NCBI GenBank assembly: GCA_003008705.1
Contig: PDUO01000062.1
Location: forward strand, 31,545 to 95,544
DNA from: Pezicula radicicola
Lineage: Eukaryota > Ascomycota > Leotiomycetes > Helotiales > Dermateaceae
Length of the DNA stretch: 64,000 nucleotides
Reading direction: 5' to 3'
A program made the position numbers and the translations under genes. Of this stretch, positions 1 through 11,354 are shown piece by piece. The stretch's first letter is position 1, and each line of letters opens with the position of its first letter. The notes below the pieces were generated by a model. The model was not told the DNA's origin. It did not search any database and saw nothing but the letters and a program-made list of their open reading frames with translations.

Positions 1-290
1 ATAATAAGGTCAGCGGTAGATGGTAAGAAAGATGTTAGAAACAGAAACTAGGTAGAAACAGGTAAAAAGATAGGGGTCTCCGGCCAAGGTACTGTGAGGG
101 AGAGAGTAGAGTACTTGTCCCGAAGGATAAGAAAAAGAGCGAGTAACGCATGCACAGAGTGGAGGAGGAAAAGAGTGGAAAAGGATGAAGGAGAAAAGAA
201 GAGAAAAGGAAGATAACTAAGGGGAGAAGTTGTATATATATCTAAGAAAAGTGCGGGCAGCCCTTCGAAGATGTTAGGTCCTAGTCCACC
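1..290. other. Purine-rich stretch, no gene seen
   Basis: The first 290 bases are dominated by A and G on the plus strand, with repeated GAGA and GAAAAG runs. No open frame of note, RNA gene or repeat boundary can be seen. It could be a flank or untranslated leader of the decayed gene that follows. Confidence 0.4.
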
Positions 291-774
291 CCGTGCGCTT
301 TGGCTTTGACACCGACGCAGCCTCAGCCTCGAGTCCCCTAGTCATCTTGATCATCTCTACCAACCCCAAACCCGAAAACCTTTCGCGAGCGACGGTAAAG
401 CCCATCATGACTTGGCTCGGCCGCATCATCAACAAACTCTCGCCTACGAGTACGACAAGTCCATTATTTTACATCGATGTCTGCTGCCAGAACCAAGAGC
501 AACGCAGCAGCCATAATGAGCAATCCGGCGTCGATTTAACCGGCACATACAAGCATGCCTTTGACGACATGCCACCACGTCCGGGCGCTTCGATTGGCCC
601 ATCTGAATACTAAGGTTGTACCTGCACCATCTGCGGCTATGTCATGTATTGTGGTAAGATATACATCCTTACTAATTGCCGTGTAGTGAATGGCCGGAAC
701 GCTTAGGTCTTGGGATCGCTCAGGCCATATCGACATGTAGACGGCGAAGCAAAGCATTTCGTAATGTCGCCATC

Positions 775-1300
775 GGATGCTGACTACAACGCTACAGTTG
801 CCGCTCTCAAGAATCAGATTACTTTGATGGAGAATACTCTCGCCGCGCTTTCTGACAAGGCTCGCACCTAGGAAACAAACGAGGAGAACCCCAGGGGAAA
901 AGCCGTACTTACGGGGACCCACGATTACTAAAAGGCTTTGCAACATGTCTGTGACCTTCTTACCCAGGTCATGGACTGCGGCCGTCGTGTTGGATATGTT
1001 AAAGGTGCATCTGGTAGCGTGTACCCAGAATCAAAGGACCACCCTTGTATGGACTGGGCAATCATAGAGGATGAAAATTTAAGCAGCGGTAGCTTCGCTC
1101 AAAATATCGTAAATTTCCAACCACATTTTATCTTCCTCGATTTAGATTCTAGCAACTAATGTAGACCCTCTCAAATTCTAGCATCGACGTATTAGGCCTG
1201 ACGATAAGGGATTTAAGGAACTTTCTTCTGCCTTCTCTTCTCTACGTGACATTAATCAGCGCGAGACTACCATCCCCACTTGTTTTAGATTTGGATTTGG
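775..1300 (+). pseudogene. Decayed fungal unknown with DWAII motif
   Basis: One frame starting near 779 reads as plausible protein through two stops (TAG at 868, TAA at 929). It gives a coiled stretch (NQITLMENTLAALSDKA), then GRRVGYVKGASGS and MDWAIIEDENLSS. A further stretch near 1207 reads KGFKELSSAFSSLRDI. The GxVGYVxxASG...DWAxI signature recurs in the pseudogene at 49.5-50.1 kb, which reads LGFVYAASHCS and RDWALIKC, so the two are probably copies of one gene family. I recall DWAL-type uncharacterised fungal proteins with this layout but cannot name a function. Frames between 1300 and 2100 contain an acidic Ser/Asp-rich scrap (SAISSSSDEDEVAEE near 1960-2000) that may belong to the same gene. 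Confidence 0.4.
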
Positions 1301-2299
1301 GCTTAGAAATCCTATTCCTACCATCTTCTTTATACTATCCTAATCCTATTAACTTCCTGAGAACTGCTCGCTTAGATCGCGTTGAGGGAAGGAACGGCTA
1401 TTTTCCCACTTCCACAGGAAAGCTGCAACCAATTACTGCACTGTACGAAAGTACAGTACGAAGCATACAGATTTCTAGCCACGATCCCGCTTGTTCCCTA
1501 CTGTCTAAGATCATTAGCATCTCGGACCAATGGATAATAAACATCAACAAGCAGCTTTTCCCAAAGGAGGCCGAGCTTTAAAATTGCATCACACGCTAAG
1601 TTAGGCCGTCCTATGATCGATGTTGTGTTATTACTCGTGTATAACCGCCCCCCGCAATGCCAGAATTATACCTCGAGTGACAAGCTCTACCGCTCTATTG
1701 TAACTCCAAGCCGAGCTCTCGTCATGCTAAACTCTCTATTGATGGACTCAAGGCCAATGTCGTGGTCCGGCCCCAAACTTGCTACGGTGCTACCTCACTG
1801 AAAGGCCCCGATTGTAAACACCGCTCCGGAAAATGCCATCATGAAATACTAATACTAATACTTCAGCCACGTGTGAGATGCGCTACCAGGATAGTGTGCG
1901 TATGCGGGCCTGTCGCAGTCTGATACATTGTGGAATAATAATGATGACAATGACACTTCCGCTATCTCTTCCAGTAGTGACGAAGACGAAGTCGCCGAGG
2001 AATGCTCTCCTACTCCACGTGCAGCTTAGATACAAGACGGAGCGTAATAAATCCTCGGAGAAGCTAGTGGAGAGTACATCGTTTATGTGGTAATGAGTGA
2101 TGTGTTTTGGACTTTGGAATTTAAAATTTCACTTTGGTGCCAGAAGCCAATGCTCATAGTGATTTCAGGGAAGAAGACAACTTACAAGCAACCGACAGCA
2201 GGAGAGAGGAGATACATGTTAAGATGCATTGAGGAAGAGATGAAGAGCCTTATACAAACAGTACCAGTAAGCAGTACTCTGTAAGGACCTTTTCGCCGA

Positions 2300-3070
2300 A
2301 GTACACAGTATACACCTACCTGCCTACCTGCCTGCCTATAAGCCAACCGAGTTATCCGACCAAGGAATAATGTGCACAAGCCGAGGGCAGAGCAATTTCA
2401 AGGCACAGGACAATTGCTGGGTACAAAGTAATCTTATGGCGACGACGCAAGGCTGAGCTCTGGGATCTAACATACTGGGTTCCGGAATATTGGGCTGTAG
2501 GCTCTGGGCAGACTAGGTTATGGGTGCTAAAATACTAGATAGGCTCTGGAGGTACTGTGTGCTCTAGAATCACCGGTGGTAGGTAGGTAATGTAAATACT
2601 AGTGCTGGGTCATGGCTTAGATGGTTCTAACCTGAATCGAGGACACGGAGGGTACTTATTGGGAGGCGAATTATAGTATTGTGAAATTTTTTGTCTTTTA
2701 CAACACACGGTTTAATCAGGCAATACAAGTACGAAGTCCTCCTTACCGACCTTGCCAAACATGACAGTGAAACAAATGAGCTTATTATGTTCAAATACAT
2801 CATCTCTTCTGGAATTCCCTCTTCTTTAGAGTTTTTGTTTTATTATTGTAAAATGCTAGTAAATCAAATAGGTATCATGTATATTATATCTCCTCCTAAC
2901 TTTCTTGCTCTCAGACCTTTTCTTTCCTCCATTCCTCTGTGTAGTCAACAGTAAAATATACCTAGCACCAACTCAAAGATTCATCATCTATCTTATTTAT
3001 CCCCTAGCAAAGATTGGTCATGCTGCATGTAAAATATCTCTTTCCAGCTCAGCTCAGCTCCTTTATAAAC
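2300..3070. other. Intergenic, degenerate direct repeats
   Basis: No gene is recognisable. Around 2456-2560 the motif GGCTCTGG recurs three times at about 43-base spacing (2456, 2499 and 2541) with diverged sequence between, suggesting an old tandem repeat. Around 2320-2335 there is a CTGC/CTAC pyrimidine run. The longer open frames here are low-complexity and not convincing as protein. Confidence 0.3.
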
Positions 3071-3075
3071 CATTG

Positions 3076-3433
3076 CTAGCCTTGTACGTATTGAGGATTT
3101 GGAGTGCGTCCACGCCGGCCTCGCCTCCGGCCTCTTCCTTGGCCAGCCTGGTGGTTTTCACTACTACTGCTCTCTGCCTTGGGATCCTCAGCTCTATTAT
3201 TAAATTCCTTGGCGGCCAATTAGGTACCCATCCATCTCTGTGTTGTCGATTATCGCGCTACCATCAGCAGCGGCACTTTCTCCACTCTCAGCAGGCTTCT
3301 CCTCTACCTCGTCCACTTCTTCAGCATCGTCGTCTACGACATTGGTCTCTGATTGTTCGCGATAGAAACCGGCAGGAGGTGCCTTTCGGGGAGGGGTACT
3401 CTCTAGGATCTCTGGGATTTCGTGCGCGGGCAT
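3076..3433 (-). CDS. Small acidic / RG-rich protein, frameshifted
   Basis: On the minus strand an ATG at 3433 opens 77 codons beginning MPAHEIPEILESTPPRKAPP, followed by an acidic segment (DDDAEEVDEVEEKPAESGES). It stops at TAA (3200). A single-base shift at that point continues into a second frame, SSSSENHQAGQGRGRRRG, ending PNPQYVQG and TAG at 3076. An acidic N-terminal half plus an Arg/Gly-rich tail is a coherent design seen in RNA- or nucleolar-associated proteins, so I read this as one gene broken by a one-base indel, or split by an unseen intron. The candidate GT/AG pair at the junction is only about 20 bases apart, too short for an intron. Function is unknown. Confidence 0.4.
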
Positions 3434-3489
3434 GTCTGGTAACTTCCTTGGTGGCTAATCAGATGTAGTCGAGACTGAGGGCGGAGAAG

Positions 3490-4035
3490 AGACAAAGGGA
3501 AAGGAAAGGACAGAGAAGCTGGTATGTGTAGTAAAGGATAGGTAGAAAGACAGACTGGAGATGAAATAAATGTATGGTATGGCGTTTTTGTAGTTTGTTT
3601 TTTCTCTTTTTTTTGGTTTTTTTTTTGCGACTGGACATACTTCGTAGCAGGGCTTTAATTACTTGGTTGACTTATTACGTGCCAGTCCCTACTACGACGT
3701 ACAGACCCACTTAGGAAAAGTAAAATCTCCTATCTCGGCAGCATATTGCTATAATAAGAGCTCTATGCAATATCAATAATTAGAGGTATCTTCATTTTAG
3801 TCGTAGGTACAGTACCTCCCTAGCCTCCGTAGGATTATAAAGTACTAATTTAGTCGCCTAAGGCAGATATAACTTAAAGTAATTTGAGGTAATTTATGCC
3901 TTATATTGATAGTACTGTTTTGCGACATTAATAGAGTTCTACGCATCTTTAATATTTTGGATTTAGATGTAACTTGACAAGAAAACAGATTTAAACCGCA
4001 TTACTTGAAGTCCCATTCGATAATCTAAATCTTAT
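3490..4035. other. AT-rich intergenic DNA
   Basis: Contains a T-rich tract at 3597-3626 and scattered AT-rich sequence. I see no coding potential, RNA gene or repeat boundaries. Confidence 0.4.
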
Positions 4036-4039
4036 CCTA

Positions 4040-5280
4040 ACAAGTCCTCACTCGGCCAAGAATCTCACTATCAATAACTTCAACAATTGTTTCAAGAATT
4101 TGCTGCTACCCCAAGTTCTTCCCCATGCAAGCCCTAAGCCTCGCTCCAAAGGCAAACATACTCCTTCCCATATGCGGTCTTCGCAAACCGTCATCTCCCC
4201 CATCTTCCAGTCACCTTTCTGGACGGAATTCGAATAGGCAAGGAAAGACCTCTTCATCACAATGGCGCATCCGACAATTCCTCCAGGAGGCAAGAAGGAA
4301 GGCCCTACTTTGAACCCGCTGTTCGGTACTACTCGTACGAAACGCGCAGTGTTCGCCATGCCTACTCTCAGTCCCTCTTTTACAACCGCGTTCAAATATG
4401 GCAATTGACTAGCAGCCTCTTTATTCCTGCTACGAATTTCCAGCAACAATCTTGCACAAATATCTATATTCTGTATCAGGTGAAAGAGGATCGTGGATAG
4501 TATCACCGCAACCGAGTCAGTGCCAGCAAAGATGATAGTCTTAGACTGCATCGGAGCCTCGCCAGGCTCAATCCCAGCAGCTCAAGGTCTCCCTTTATAC
4601 GAGGCATTTAGCTTGCCTTTACTATAGTTTGCAGATGCAATGGTCTTGCCAGTCACTTCATTCGCGAATTTATCGACCAGGGCTGCGCTTCTGCTCACCT
4701 CCTTACTGGCGTTCATTTTACTTGAAAGAGTGTAAACGAGGACAAATAGTTTGCAAAGCAAAAGAGAAAAGCGTGAAAAGACCAAAGTGGAGAATATAAA
4801 AGGGTTTATAAAGGGGTTGGCGCTAAGCTTTTGCGTTCGCCTTACTTCGATTGAGAGACCATCTAGCTCGCGAAGACTGCTATAACGCTTATTCAACAGA
4901 TATCCAGTTACAACATCGATGGAGAGCCGCGCGCACAAGTCTAAGATGTCTACCTTAATAGAACCAGTCTTTTTCTCCAAGGAGGCGGTCTTGAAGACTT
5001 AGATATTCTCGATAAACTCAGTTATGTAGTGAGTGATGATGCTGTGCAGATGTTCGCTGGCATTGCGGAGTTAACCGGGGCCAAAAAGCCGCGCAACAAC
5101 TTTTGCTCTTGTATCTCTATACTTCGTATCGATAGCAGAAAAGATCGAGATAGTGGGTCCTAGATTGAAGTTTATATATCTTAAATCTTTCTAAAATCCA
5201 CCGCTGGTAATATAGATGCCGTGGTGGGTAGCAGGGTCTGAAATCGAGACGGAGTTTGGTGCTACTCGAAGGACCTTCGT
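4040..5280 (-). pseudogene. Cytochrome P450 pseudogene
   Basis: Read on the minus strand. An N-proximal fragment (4582-4980) contains VDILDLCARLSIDVVTGYLL, typical of the P450 helix C-E region. A downstream fragment (4048-4551) has the I-helix FAGTDSVA (consensus AGTDT), the K-helix ExxR as KEGLR, and a proline/glycine loop LPPGG. In another frame at 4110-4160 lies the haem-binding loop FGARLRACMG, with the axial cysteine present but Arg at a normally Gly position. At least two frameshifts and stops separate these parts, so the gene is dead. The frames upstream of 4980 decay further. P450s oxidise lipophilic metabolites at the endoplasmic reticulum with a reductase partner. The O-methyltransferase pseudogene that follows suggests a lost secondary-metabolism pair. 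Confidence 0.75.
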
Positions 5281-5639
5281 ATTATACTTTCCAAGGTAGT
5301 AGCATTCCTATATAGCATAAGTTGTAGATGAAAAGAGAGCTGACACGGCCCAGCAAGGGTCCGGGCACGTAGCTTAGAGGATAGACCCGCAAACGGTATA
5401 CGGTCTATGAGAGCAGAAATGCTATCAGGAGTGCAAGTATCAACTATAATATAGACACGGGCAAGAATTTCTCTCTTACGATAGAAAATCGAAATTCGGG
5501 TCGTCTTGTACATGCACGAGCAGCATTTTTTGTATCAAGTGGTTTATAGGCACTATAATCCAGAAAGCATACAAGGCTACCATAGGAACATTTATACTGG
5601 ACCTAGAAGTTATTGCTTTAGTAATACGAGGAAATAAAA

Positions 5640-6540
5640 ATGACTGAAGAAATAAATGGGCTTTACGGGGTGACTAGAATGCAAAGCTCGGCACTCAAAA
5701 ACGTATTGGGAGACCTGGGAGAGATAAACAGTTTAACTCTGCCGGACGATAGTAAGAGAGTATAGGCTTTGTTGGCCACATATGCTATGTTATGCCGACT
5801 TGAGACACCCTAGGAAACCATCATCAGGCTATGCATGGGCCAAGTAAACTGTAACTTTAATGAAAAACAAAAGTCGCATAGGCTGAAAGAAACTAGCCAG
5901 GATTGGGCGCTGTATTGAAGGTAATAAAAGATCTCCAACTGTTCGAGAAATCGGAAGATGACGAGCCACTAGCTTCGTGTCCTGTGACCCTCCACTTCTT
6001 GGTTAGTGTCCCATTTTTTATGTTTCTGAAAGATCCATCTGCAGTTAGTGTGTTCATCGAGAACATAACCCTTCTTCCACGTAGAAGTCAAATTGAGTTT
6101 TATAAATGGTACAACTCGCATGCTCCAGCATCTAACCTTAAACAATATGCTTCAGGAAACTCCCATAGGGACGTTCAAGACAACAGCTTTCACTCTCGCA
6201 CTTCTTCAGGCGGTATTTGGCTAATGGGATCAATTACCTATAAACTCAAATTCAAGATGTTACCAACATTGTTAACTGTGTTAGATATGACGCAATGATT
6301 CCTTGCTTTTACAAGATGCCTGAGTATCTAGCAAAGACGGGATACAAAAATATTACAGATCTAATAGGCGGGATTTTTCAATACACCAAGGATTAGAAAG
6401 GAGACTTGTTTCAGTATTATAACGCTCATAGAAGGGAGGGCGATTCGTTTAACATTGTCATAGGAGGCGTGATGGCAAATTAGGCAAGCTAGTTAAATAT
6501 ATTCCCCTGCAATACTTTGATCCACTCTACAAACAATAGT
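5640..6540 (+). pseudogene. Family-2 O-methyltransferase pseudogene
   Basis: From ATG 5640 the frame reads MTEEINGLYGV and, after a TAG, LLATYAMLCRLETP followed by ETIIRLCMGQ. This matches the N-terminal winged-helix/dimerisation part of fungal S-adenosylmethionine-dependent O-methyltransferases (the RLETPWDTILRL region). From about 6314 the frame reads MPEYLAKTGYKNITDLIGGI, then FQYTKD, stop, GDLFQYYN and GDSFNIVIGGVMAN, matching the segment where these enzymes read GYKNPTD...FQ and DAFNxxM. The catalytic SAM-binding half beyond 6540 is not seen. Several in-frame stops make it non-functional. Family members methylate phenolic hydroxyls of polyketides. Confidence 0.65.
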
Positions 6541-6903
6541 AGGCGCTAGAATTCTCTAGTTTCTCTGACTGAGAAAATGTCAGTCACGAATCACGTGTAC
6601 AACTAATATAACCTCATTTCTACTGGTAGCTATGGCCTCCAATTTGTAGAGGATCGGAGCACTGGCGGGTTGACCATTTGACATCAAAAACAGCTCAATT
6701 AGTATGGGAAACGAGGCCCTTGCGATGTTTAGTTCTTGTATATATAGTGTAGAAATCCCCGTAGATTCAAGGGCCAGAATATACATGATTTTCAACCATT
6801 ACTTATATTTCTCTAGGAGCGTTAATATAGTAGAGTTGAAGGTGGGGATAGTAGGTGCAAGGAAGGGCGGTAGAAGGAGATATTACAGCACGACTTTGTG
6901 ATA

Positions 6904-7140
6904 CTAGCACTGGTGCTGGTGGAGGTGTATTGGGTCAAGGCTGTGTTTGTTGTAAAAATGGGGTTTGAGGTGCTTGGGATAGAGATAGAGACACTGGCTA
7001 GTCCTGAAACGTGACATTGTTTCAGTTAGGTATAAGATATAATACCTTAGGGTTGTGTAGGTAGTTACCTTTTGATAATCTCGATCCGCAATAGAAAGTG
7101 CTCCCAACGTTACTAGACAAAGAATTGTTATTTGTAGCAT
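6904..7140 (-). CDS. Possible small secreted protein
   Basis: ATG at 7140 opens MLQITILCLVTLGALSIA, a textbook signal peptide, followed by DRDYQK. A GTAACT donor-like site, a CTAAC branch-like site and a TTTCAG acceptor-like site follow within about 70 bases. Beyond the acceptor one frame is Ser/Thr-rich (LASVSISIPSTSNPIFTTNT). The phases of the simplest splice do not join, so either a different donor is used or the gene is broken. Without splicing the frame closes at 6904. Effector-like candidates have this look, but evidence is only the leader peptide and the Ser/Thr-rich continuation. Confidence 0.25.
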   Translation of the reverse strand: MLQITILCLVTLGALSIADRDYQKVTTYTTLRYYILYLTETMSRFRTSQCLYLYPKHLKPHFYNKHSLDPIHLHQHQC

Positions 7141-7159
7141 CGAGCTCTTTTTAGACACA

Positions 7160-8150
7160 TACGAGATAGTGTTAGAAATGTTGTCTTTGCCTGTTTGCTG
7201 CTGAATTTATAGCTATATTAGATGTCTTAGCTTCAGTTTTAGCCTCAATCCTAGCTTTAGTAGCCTGCGGATACTGCTGTTAAAGCATAAACTTTTTATT
7301 TTTTTTATTTTAATAAGAATTTAAAATGTTTCTCGGAAAGTCGGGAGCTTACAGTTATCTGTTGTAGACATTAATTTTGTCTTGCTGCTCCTTTATCTTG
7401 CTCTTTCATTAATGAATTAACAACGCCTTGCTTATTTGTCTATAAATCAACCTCGTTCTACTGGTGTCCCCCCTCCTCCCGCCCCCCTTTTTTATGTGTA
7501 TGCTATTACCCTTACTCCTCTAGATTACAATGTTGTAATATTGCAAGATAGATGCGAGAAACAATAGCGAGACAATTATAGGCTTCCCTATTAAAAACCT
7601 TAAGTTATTAATAGTCTTTTGCTAGACTTTATAGTACAATGCTACATACGCAAGAAGGGGTGGAAATATATACAAAAGAGATCTGTTCGTTGTTATTAAG
7701 GTGCTACAGCGTGGACTACTCACATGCCTCCACAAGGAGATCCTCGACTGTATTCGAAAGACCTCCCTTCCCTGAAGCCGATATTTCTTATAGGACGTTG
7801 TAGCCAGGACAGTCGAGTAAGGAATGCATGACTTTGTATACTAAAGGGGAGATCTCAGGTTTTTTTTTAATCTAGTATTCCAAGGCTGCTTGTACAATTC
7901 CTTGTTTTCGAGTCTGTCCGAATTTTCCAATTAAAAGCAGCGCGCACTATGTTTCCACCCAAAACCAAACCAATCCAATCCAAAGTACTATTCGCCCAAT
8001 TAGTGAATAGCCCGAACGCCCTAATCCCCTACATCCCAAAGACCCAAAGACCGAAAGGACGATTCGAGGCAGGCCAGTGCTAGTGCCAGTGCATTGCTGG
8101 CGGTTATTAATTTGTGGTCTAATAAACACGGGGAGGGTGTAGGTACATTG
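7160..8150. other. AT-rich intergenic DNA
   Basis: AT-rich sequence with homopolymer runs near 7300 and 7860. Open frames are short and compositionally biased. No recognisable gene. Confidence 0.4.
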
Positions 8151-8156
8151 ATTTTA

Positions 8157-8745
8157 GACAGCGTTACGATATGCAATATATGATGAGACCAATACGCGTA
8201 CGGCAATGGCGAGAATCAAGGCGCTGACCGAGGTCTCTAGCATGCGGCTGTTGAATACCGGCCATGTGTAGAGTTTCTGGACTGAAAGCGCACCAAAGTT
8301 TAGGCGGCGAATGCCTACTAGATGAGGAGATATAATGATGATGGTGCAAGTACCGGCAGCCTCAATTTCGATCTGGTGAATGTCGGCTTGATCTATTTTG
8401 GATGTAAGCAAGCGGCACTTCGATCGTAAATGATAAATGAGATACTCGAGATGGTTTTTTACTTACGGTCTGGTAGGTACTGGACCATATCCAAGGAGAC
8501 AGGATAGTTGGGGGCAAAGCCGAGGACTGTTGTATGTCAGCTTTGGGTTTGTTGTCCTTGAAATGGCGCTCGAGAATCGCAACAATTTACCTTGGAGAAG
8601 AGTAGGCATTTTCGACCGGCCGCACTTCGGTTATGGCAGCGATAGACTCAAGATTCGTGCAAATGGCGTTGCCGACACACTTGATATTGAATGTAGATTG
8701 GAGTTCTGGTTTGTTTCTGCATCTATGAAAGAAGAAAGAATATAA
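8157..8745 (-). pseudogene. Unrecognised multi-exon gene remnant
   Basis: Three minus-strand segments look coding and are separated by intron-like spacers. The first reads FNIKCVGNAICTNLESIAAI and VRPVENAYSS (8600-8720), followed by a GTAAAT...CAACAG spacer. The second reads LGFAPNYPVSLDMVQYLPD (8472-8535), followed by a GTAAGT...AAATAG spacer. The third reads QADIHQIEIEAAGTCTIIII and ends with a hydrophobic segment (SVSALILAIAVRVLVSSYIA). The first splice does not keep frame, so it is probably broken. The final hydrophobic helix suggests a membrane anchor. I do not recognise the family. Confidence 0.3.
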
Positions 8746-8759
8746 AGAATATCTACATG

Positions 8760-9440
8760 ATAGATATACAGTTGGTCACTATTACGCGACCTACCGGAAA
8801 ATCTTCGGTCTGGGGTGGATGTAGCTAGAGACCCATTCTAGAAAAAAGAGAGAATGAAAAAAAGAAAAAAAAAGAGAAAAGGAGAAAAGGAGCGACGGTA
8901 CGAACTACAGGGTAGGCATAAGATGAAACATGTTGGCAATTACAAGCAATTCAGGCTCTTTAACAAGGTTAGAGCGTAGAGGGGAGGAGGAGGAAGCTAT
9001 ACAGAAGGCAATGTTGACGAGCACTTTTGTCACCTGCACTCTCAAATCCACCTCGAAATTATCATGAATTCAATGAATTTTCATTGATTCATCTATAATT
9101 AACATGCCCTTCCCACCTAATTATAGTGCTAAATCTATATACAACATGTTAACTTTTATGTCTACCTGTTCCACCTCTTATTTGCCTGGATTTAATATCG
9201 AATTCACAGGATTAGAGGGAGAGCTTTAGAGGTAATAATATAAGTAATAGATCTTACTCGGTGAACAACTTCACGCTTTCCTCCAGACAGATTACGCATA
9301 CGCGAGAACCGTTTCCGGTGAATTGAGAGATACCATACAGCAGTTTGAGGCCCTCCCCAGACAACGTGATCGTTCCGGTACACCAGACTCAGGATCTCTA
9401 TCTCAACCTGCTCAACGTGCCCTCTTTCCAACAGCGCGAT
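8760..9440. other. Flank of the Gypsy element, no clear LTR
   Basis: This stretch precedes the Gypsy gag start. I looked for an LTR end (CA) followed by a primer-binding site and for a second copy beyond 12970, and found neither. A GA-rich run lies at 8838-8890. The 20-base motif described for the Gypsy palindrome occurs once at 9341-9360. Confidence 0.35.
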
Positions 9441-9450
9441 TCGCCAAAGT

Positions 9451-10240
9451 ATGTCTGGAGCAGGATCAGGTTCAGGTTCAGCAGCTCTGCGCTGGCTTAC
9501 TGATGAGTTGTCTGAAATCGAGCGCGAGTTTCTCAACACTGCCTCAATCAAGAGAATTGTTGAGATCCTCCACAAGCACTTCAAGGTACATCCCGCCATT
9601 GCTTTGCGTGAACTGTCCAGCAACAAATATACGGTCCGCGATGTGAGATCGGGAAAGACGGTTCGCGCGTTTGCACAGGAAATGCTTCGCAATGCCAAGT
9701 CCGCTGAAATCACATCTACATACAGTCAGCTCGTGGCAATATGGAATGGTTTGGATGCCCCTCTGAGATTGCAAGTCCCTTTTCCCAAGCATAACACGAC
9801 ATTCCGCAATTTCATTGAAACTATGGTCGTGGCTACTATGGACAGAACGGATACAATCAGGGTTATCAGAATCAGAATCAATTCCAGGGAAATGGGAGAG
9901 CTAACCCTAATCACCAACAGCCTGGTCAAGACAGAAACGTTCAGCAGCCCCCTCCTCGCGTTCCGGCGCCGCCCCCGAGACTTCAAATCACCGATCGCCA
10001 GTACCAGCCACAACCGCATCGTGCGTATAATGCAGATATCGAGAATTACCCGCCAGTGAACTACAAATCCCTGACAGTTGAAGATGACGTTGATCACGAT
10101 GAACATGGATATTATGGGCAGAGCTTCGATCCTTCTCCGGATTTCGGACAAGAAGACTTCGATCCCAATCACAATCCTGAATATGGTGATGAGCCTGTTG
10201 CACAGTTCTCGATTGCTTGCAACGAATTCTGGTGATTCTC
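9451..10240 (+). pseudogene. gag: Gypsy gag (capsid), frameshifted
   Basis: ATG 9451 opens MSGAGSGSGSAALRWLTDEL and runs through a helical capsid-like region (IVEILHKHFKVHPAIALREL, VRAFAQEMLRNAKSAE) to about 9835. There the sensible frame shifts into a Gln/Asn/Pro-rich linker (NGYNQGYQNQNQFQGNGRAN), an acidic segment with YYGQSFDPSPDFGQEDFDP, and VAQFSIACNEFW, closing with TGA near 10231. The downstream zinc finger lies back in the original frame. Capsid proteins assemble the virus-like particle; the linker is typical of fungal gags. Confidence 0.7.
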
Positions 10241-11346
10241 GCACTTTCTTCTCCTGCCGGCACTGCAAGGTGCAATTCTCAAGCAATAATCAACTACACA
10301 AACACCTGCGAGGCTCCACTTGTGGGAAGGAACCATCAAAGACTAACCTGTTGAGGGCCTACCCAGGTTTACTAGATAAGACGGTGAATCATGGTTCAGA
10401 GGCGGAGCAGGTTAGGCTCATTGATTCCAAGGTCAATTCCAAGATTGACTGTGGTACCGGTTATGGTTTCCGGGGATTTCACCATGCCACAGCACTTGTC
10501 AAACACTTGGTCGATAACTCGGGAACCCCGATATGCCTTGATACCGGTTGCACGCTCACTCTCGCTAACAGGGAATAGGTCAAGTCTATCATGCCAGATA
10601 TCGAGATTCGCACGATGGCGACTCCAGTCAACGTTCGCGGAATCGGTGATGACAAGCACGAGACCACGGAATACGTTATCTTTCCAGTTTACTATGAGTC
10701 CGAAGATCACAAGTCAATTGCGCGTTTCAATCGCGAGGTTCACCTGGTCTCGCAGTTGAAAGCGAAGATACTCATAGGCATCGACATCGTAAAGCCAGAG
10801 CTTTTCACCATCTCGCTGGAGAAGAACTCGGCACACATTGGTTCCTGTGATGTCACCATTCCTATTCAAGTCAAGGCACGGGATTCAATGGTTTCTCGTC
10901 CAGTTCGTTCTAATGCAGAAATCATAATTCCTCCATACTCGACAGCTGTAGTTCCGGTTAATTTCGGGTTAGTTCCTCCGCGTGATTATATATTCGAACC
11001 CGATGAATGTGTCGCTAGCCTCTACGCTGGTCTCGTCAATCAAGACACCAAGTCAGTCCTTGCTCGCAATGATTCAAGTGAATCAATACACATTACATGT
11101 AATTCTCGTCTGGGGCACTTGGCTGAAGTCGATTTATATCACTGCTATCATGTTGATGACAGTCCCGAACTCATGGACATGGCGTTGCGTTCACCGGCTC
11201 CTGAGAAGAAGTCAATCATCAAGCATGATCACCAAGGGACCAAGCTTCCCAATGGCGTCACTGTGTATGGCACACCTGATGTAGTCAACCAATTTACCAA
11301 CCTTGTTGAGGGCTTCCCCAGAGTATGGATTAATGATGGTGTATAG
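10230..11346 (+). pseudogene. Gypsy zinc finger, protease and linker
   Basis: From about 10236 the frame reads FFSCRHCKVQFSSNNQLHKH and ends the finger with RGSTC. This is a classical-looking C-x2-C-x12-H-x5-C finger in place of the usual CCHC knuckle. Next come GYGFRGFHHATALV and ICLDTGCTLTLANRE, whose DTG is the retropepsin active site. An in-frame TAG at 10576-10578 interrupts directly after the active-site strand, and the frame then continues without a break (VKSIMPDIEIRTM... to LVEGFPRVWINDGV) to TAG at 11344. The last part is the conserved linker leading into reverse transcriptase; the RT continues one frameshift later. Confidence 0.7.
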
Positions 11347-11354
11347 ATATTCCC

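Noticed and set aside
3597..3626. T-rich tract as a possible transcription terminator
   Set aside because: Fungal polymerase II terminators cannot be called from T runs alone, and no convincing gene ends beside it.
9060..9300. Possible 5' LTR of the Gypsy element
   Set aside because: No TG...CA ends, no primer-binding site matching a tRNA 3' end, and no second copy downstream could be found by eye.
9204..9713. 169-codon minus-strand open frame over the Gypsy gag
   Set aside because: It is the shadow of the gag frame, which has capsid-like sequence on the plus strand; the shadow has no motif.
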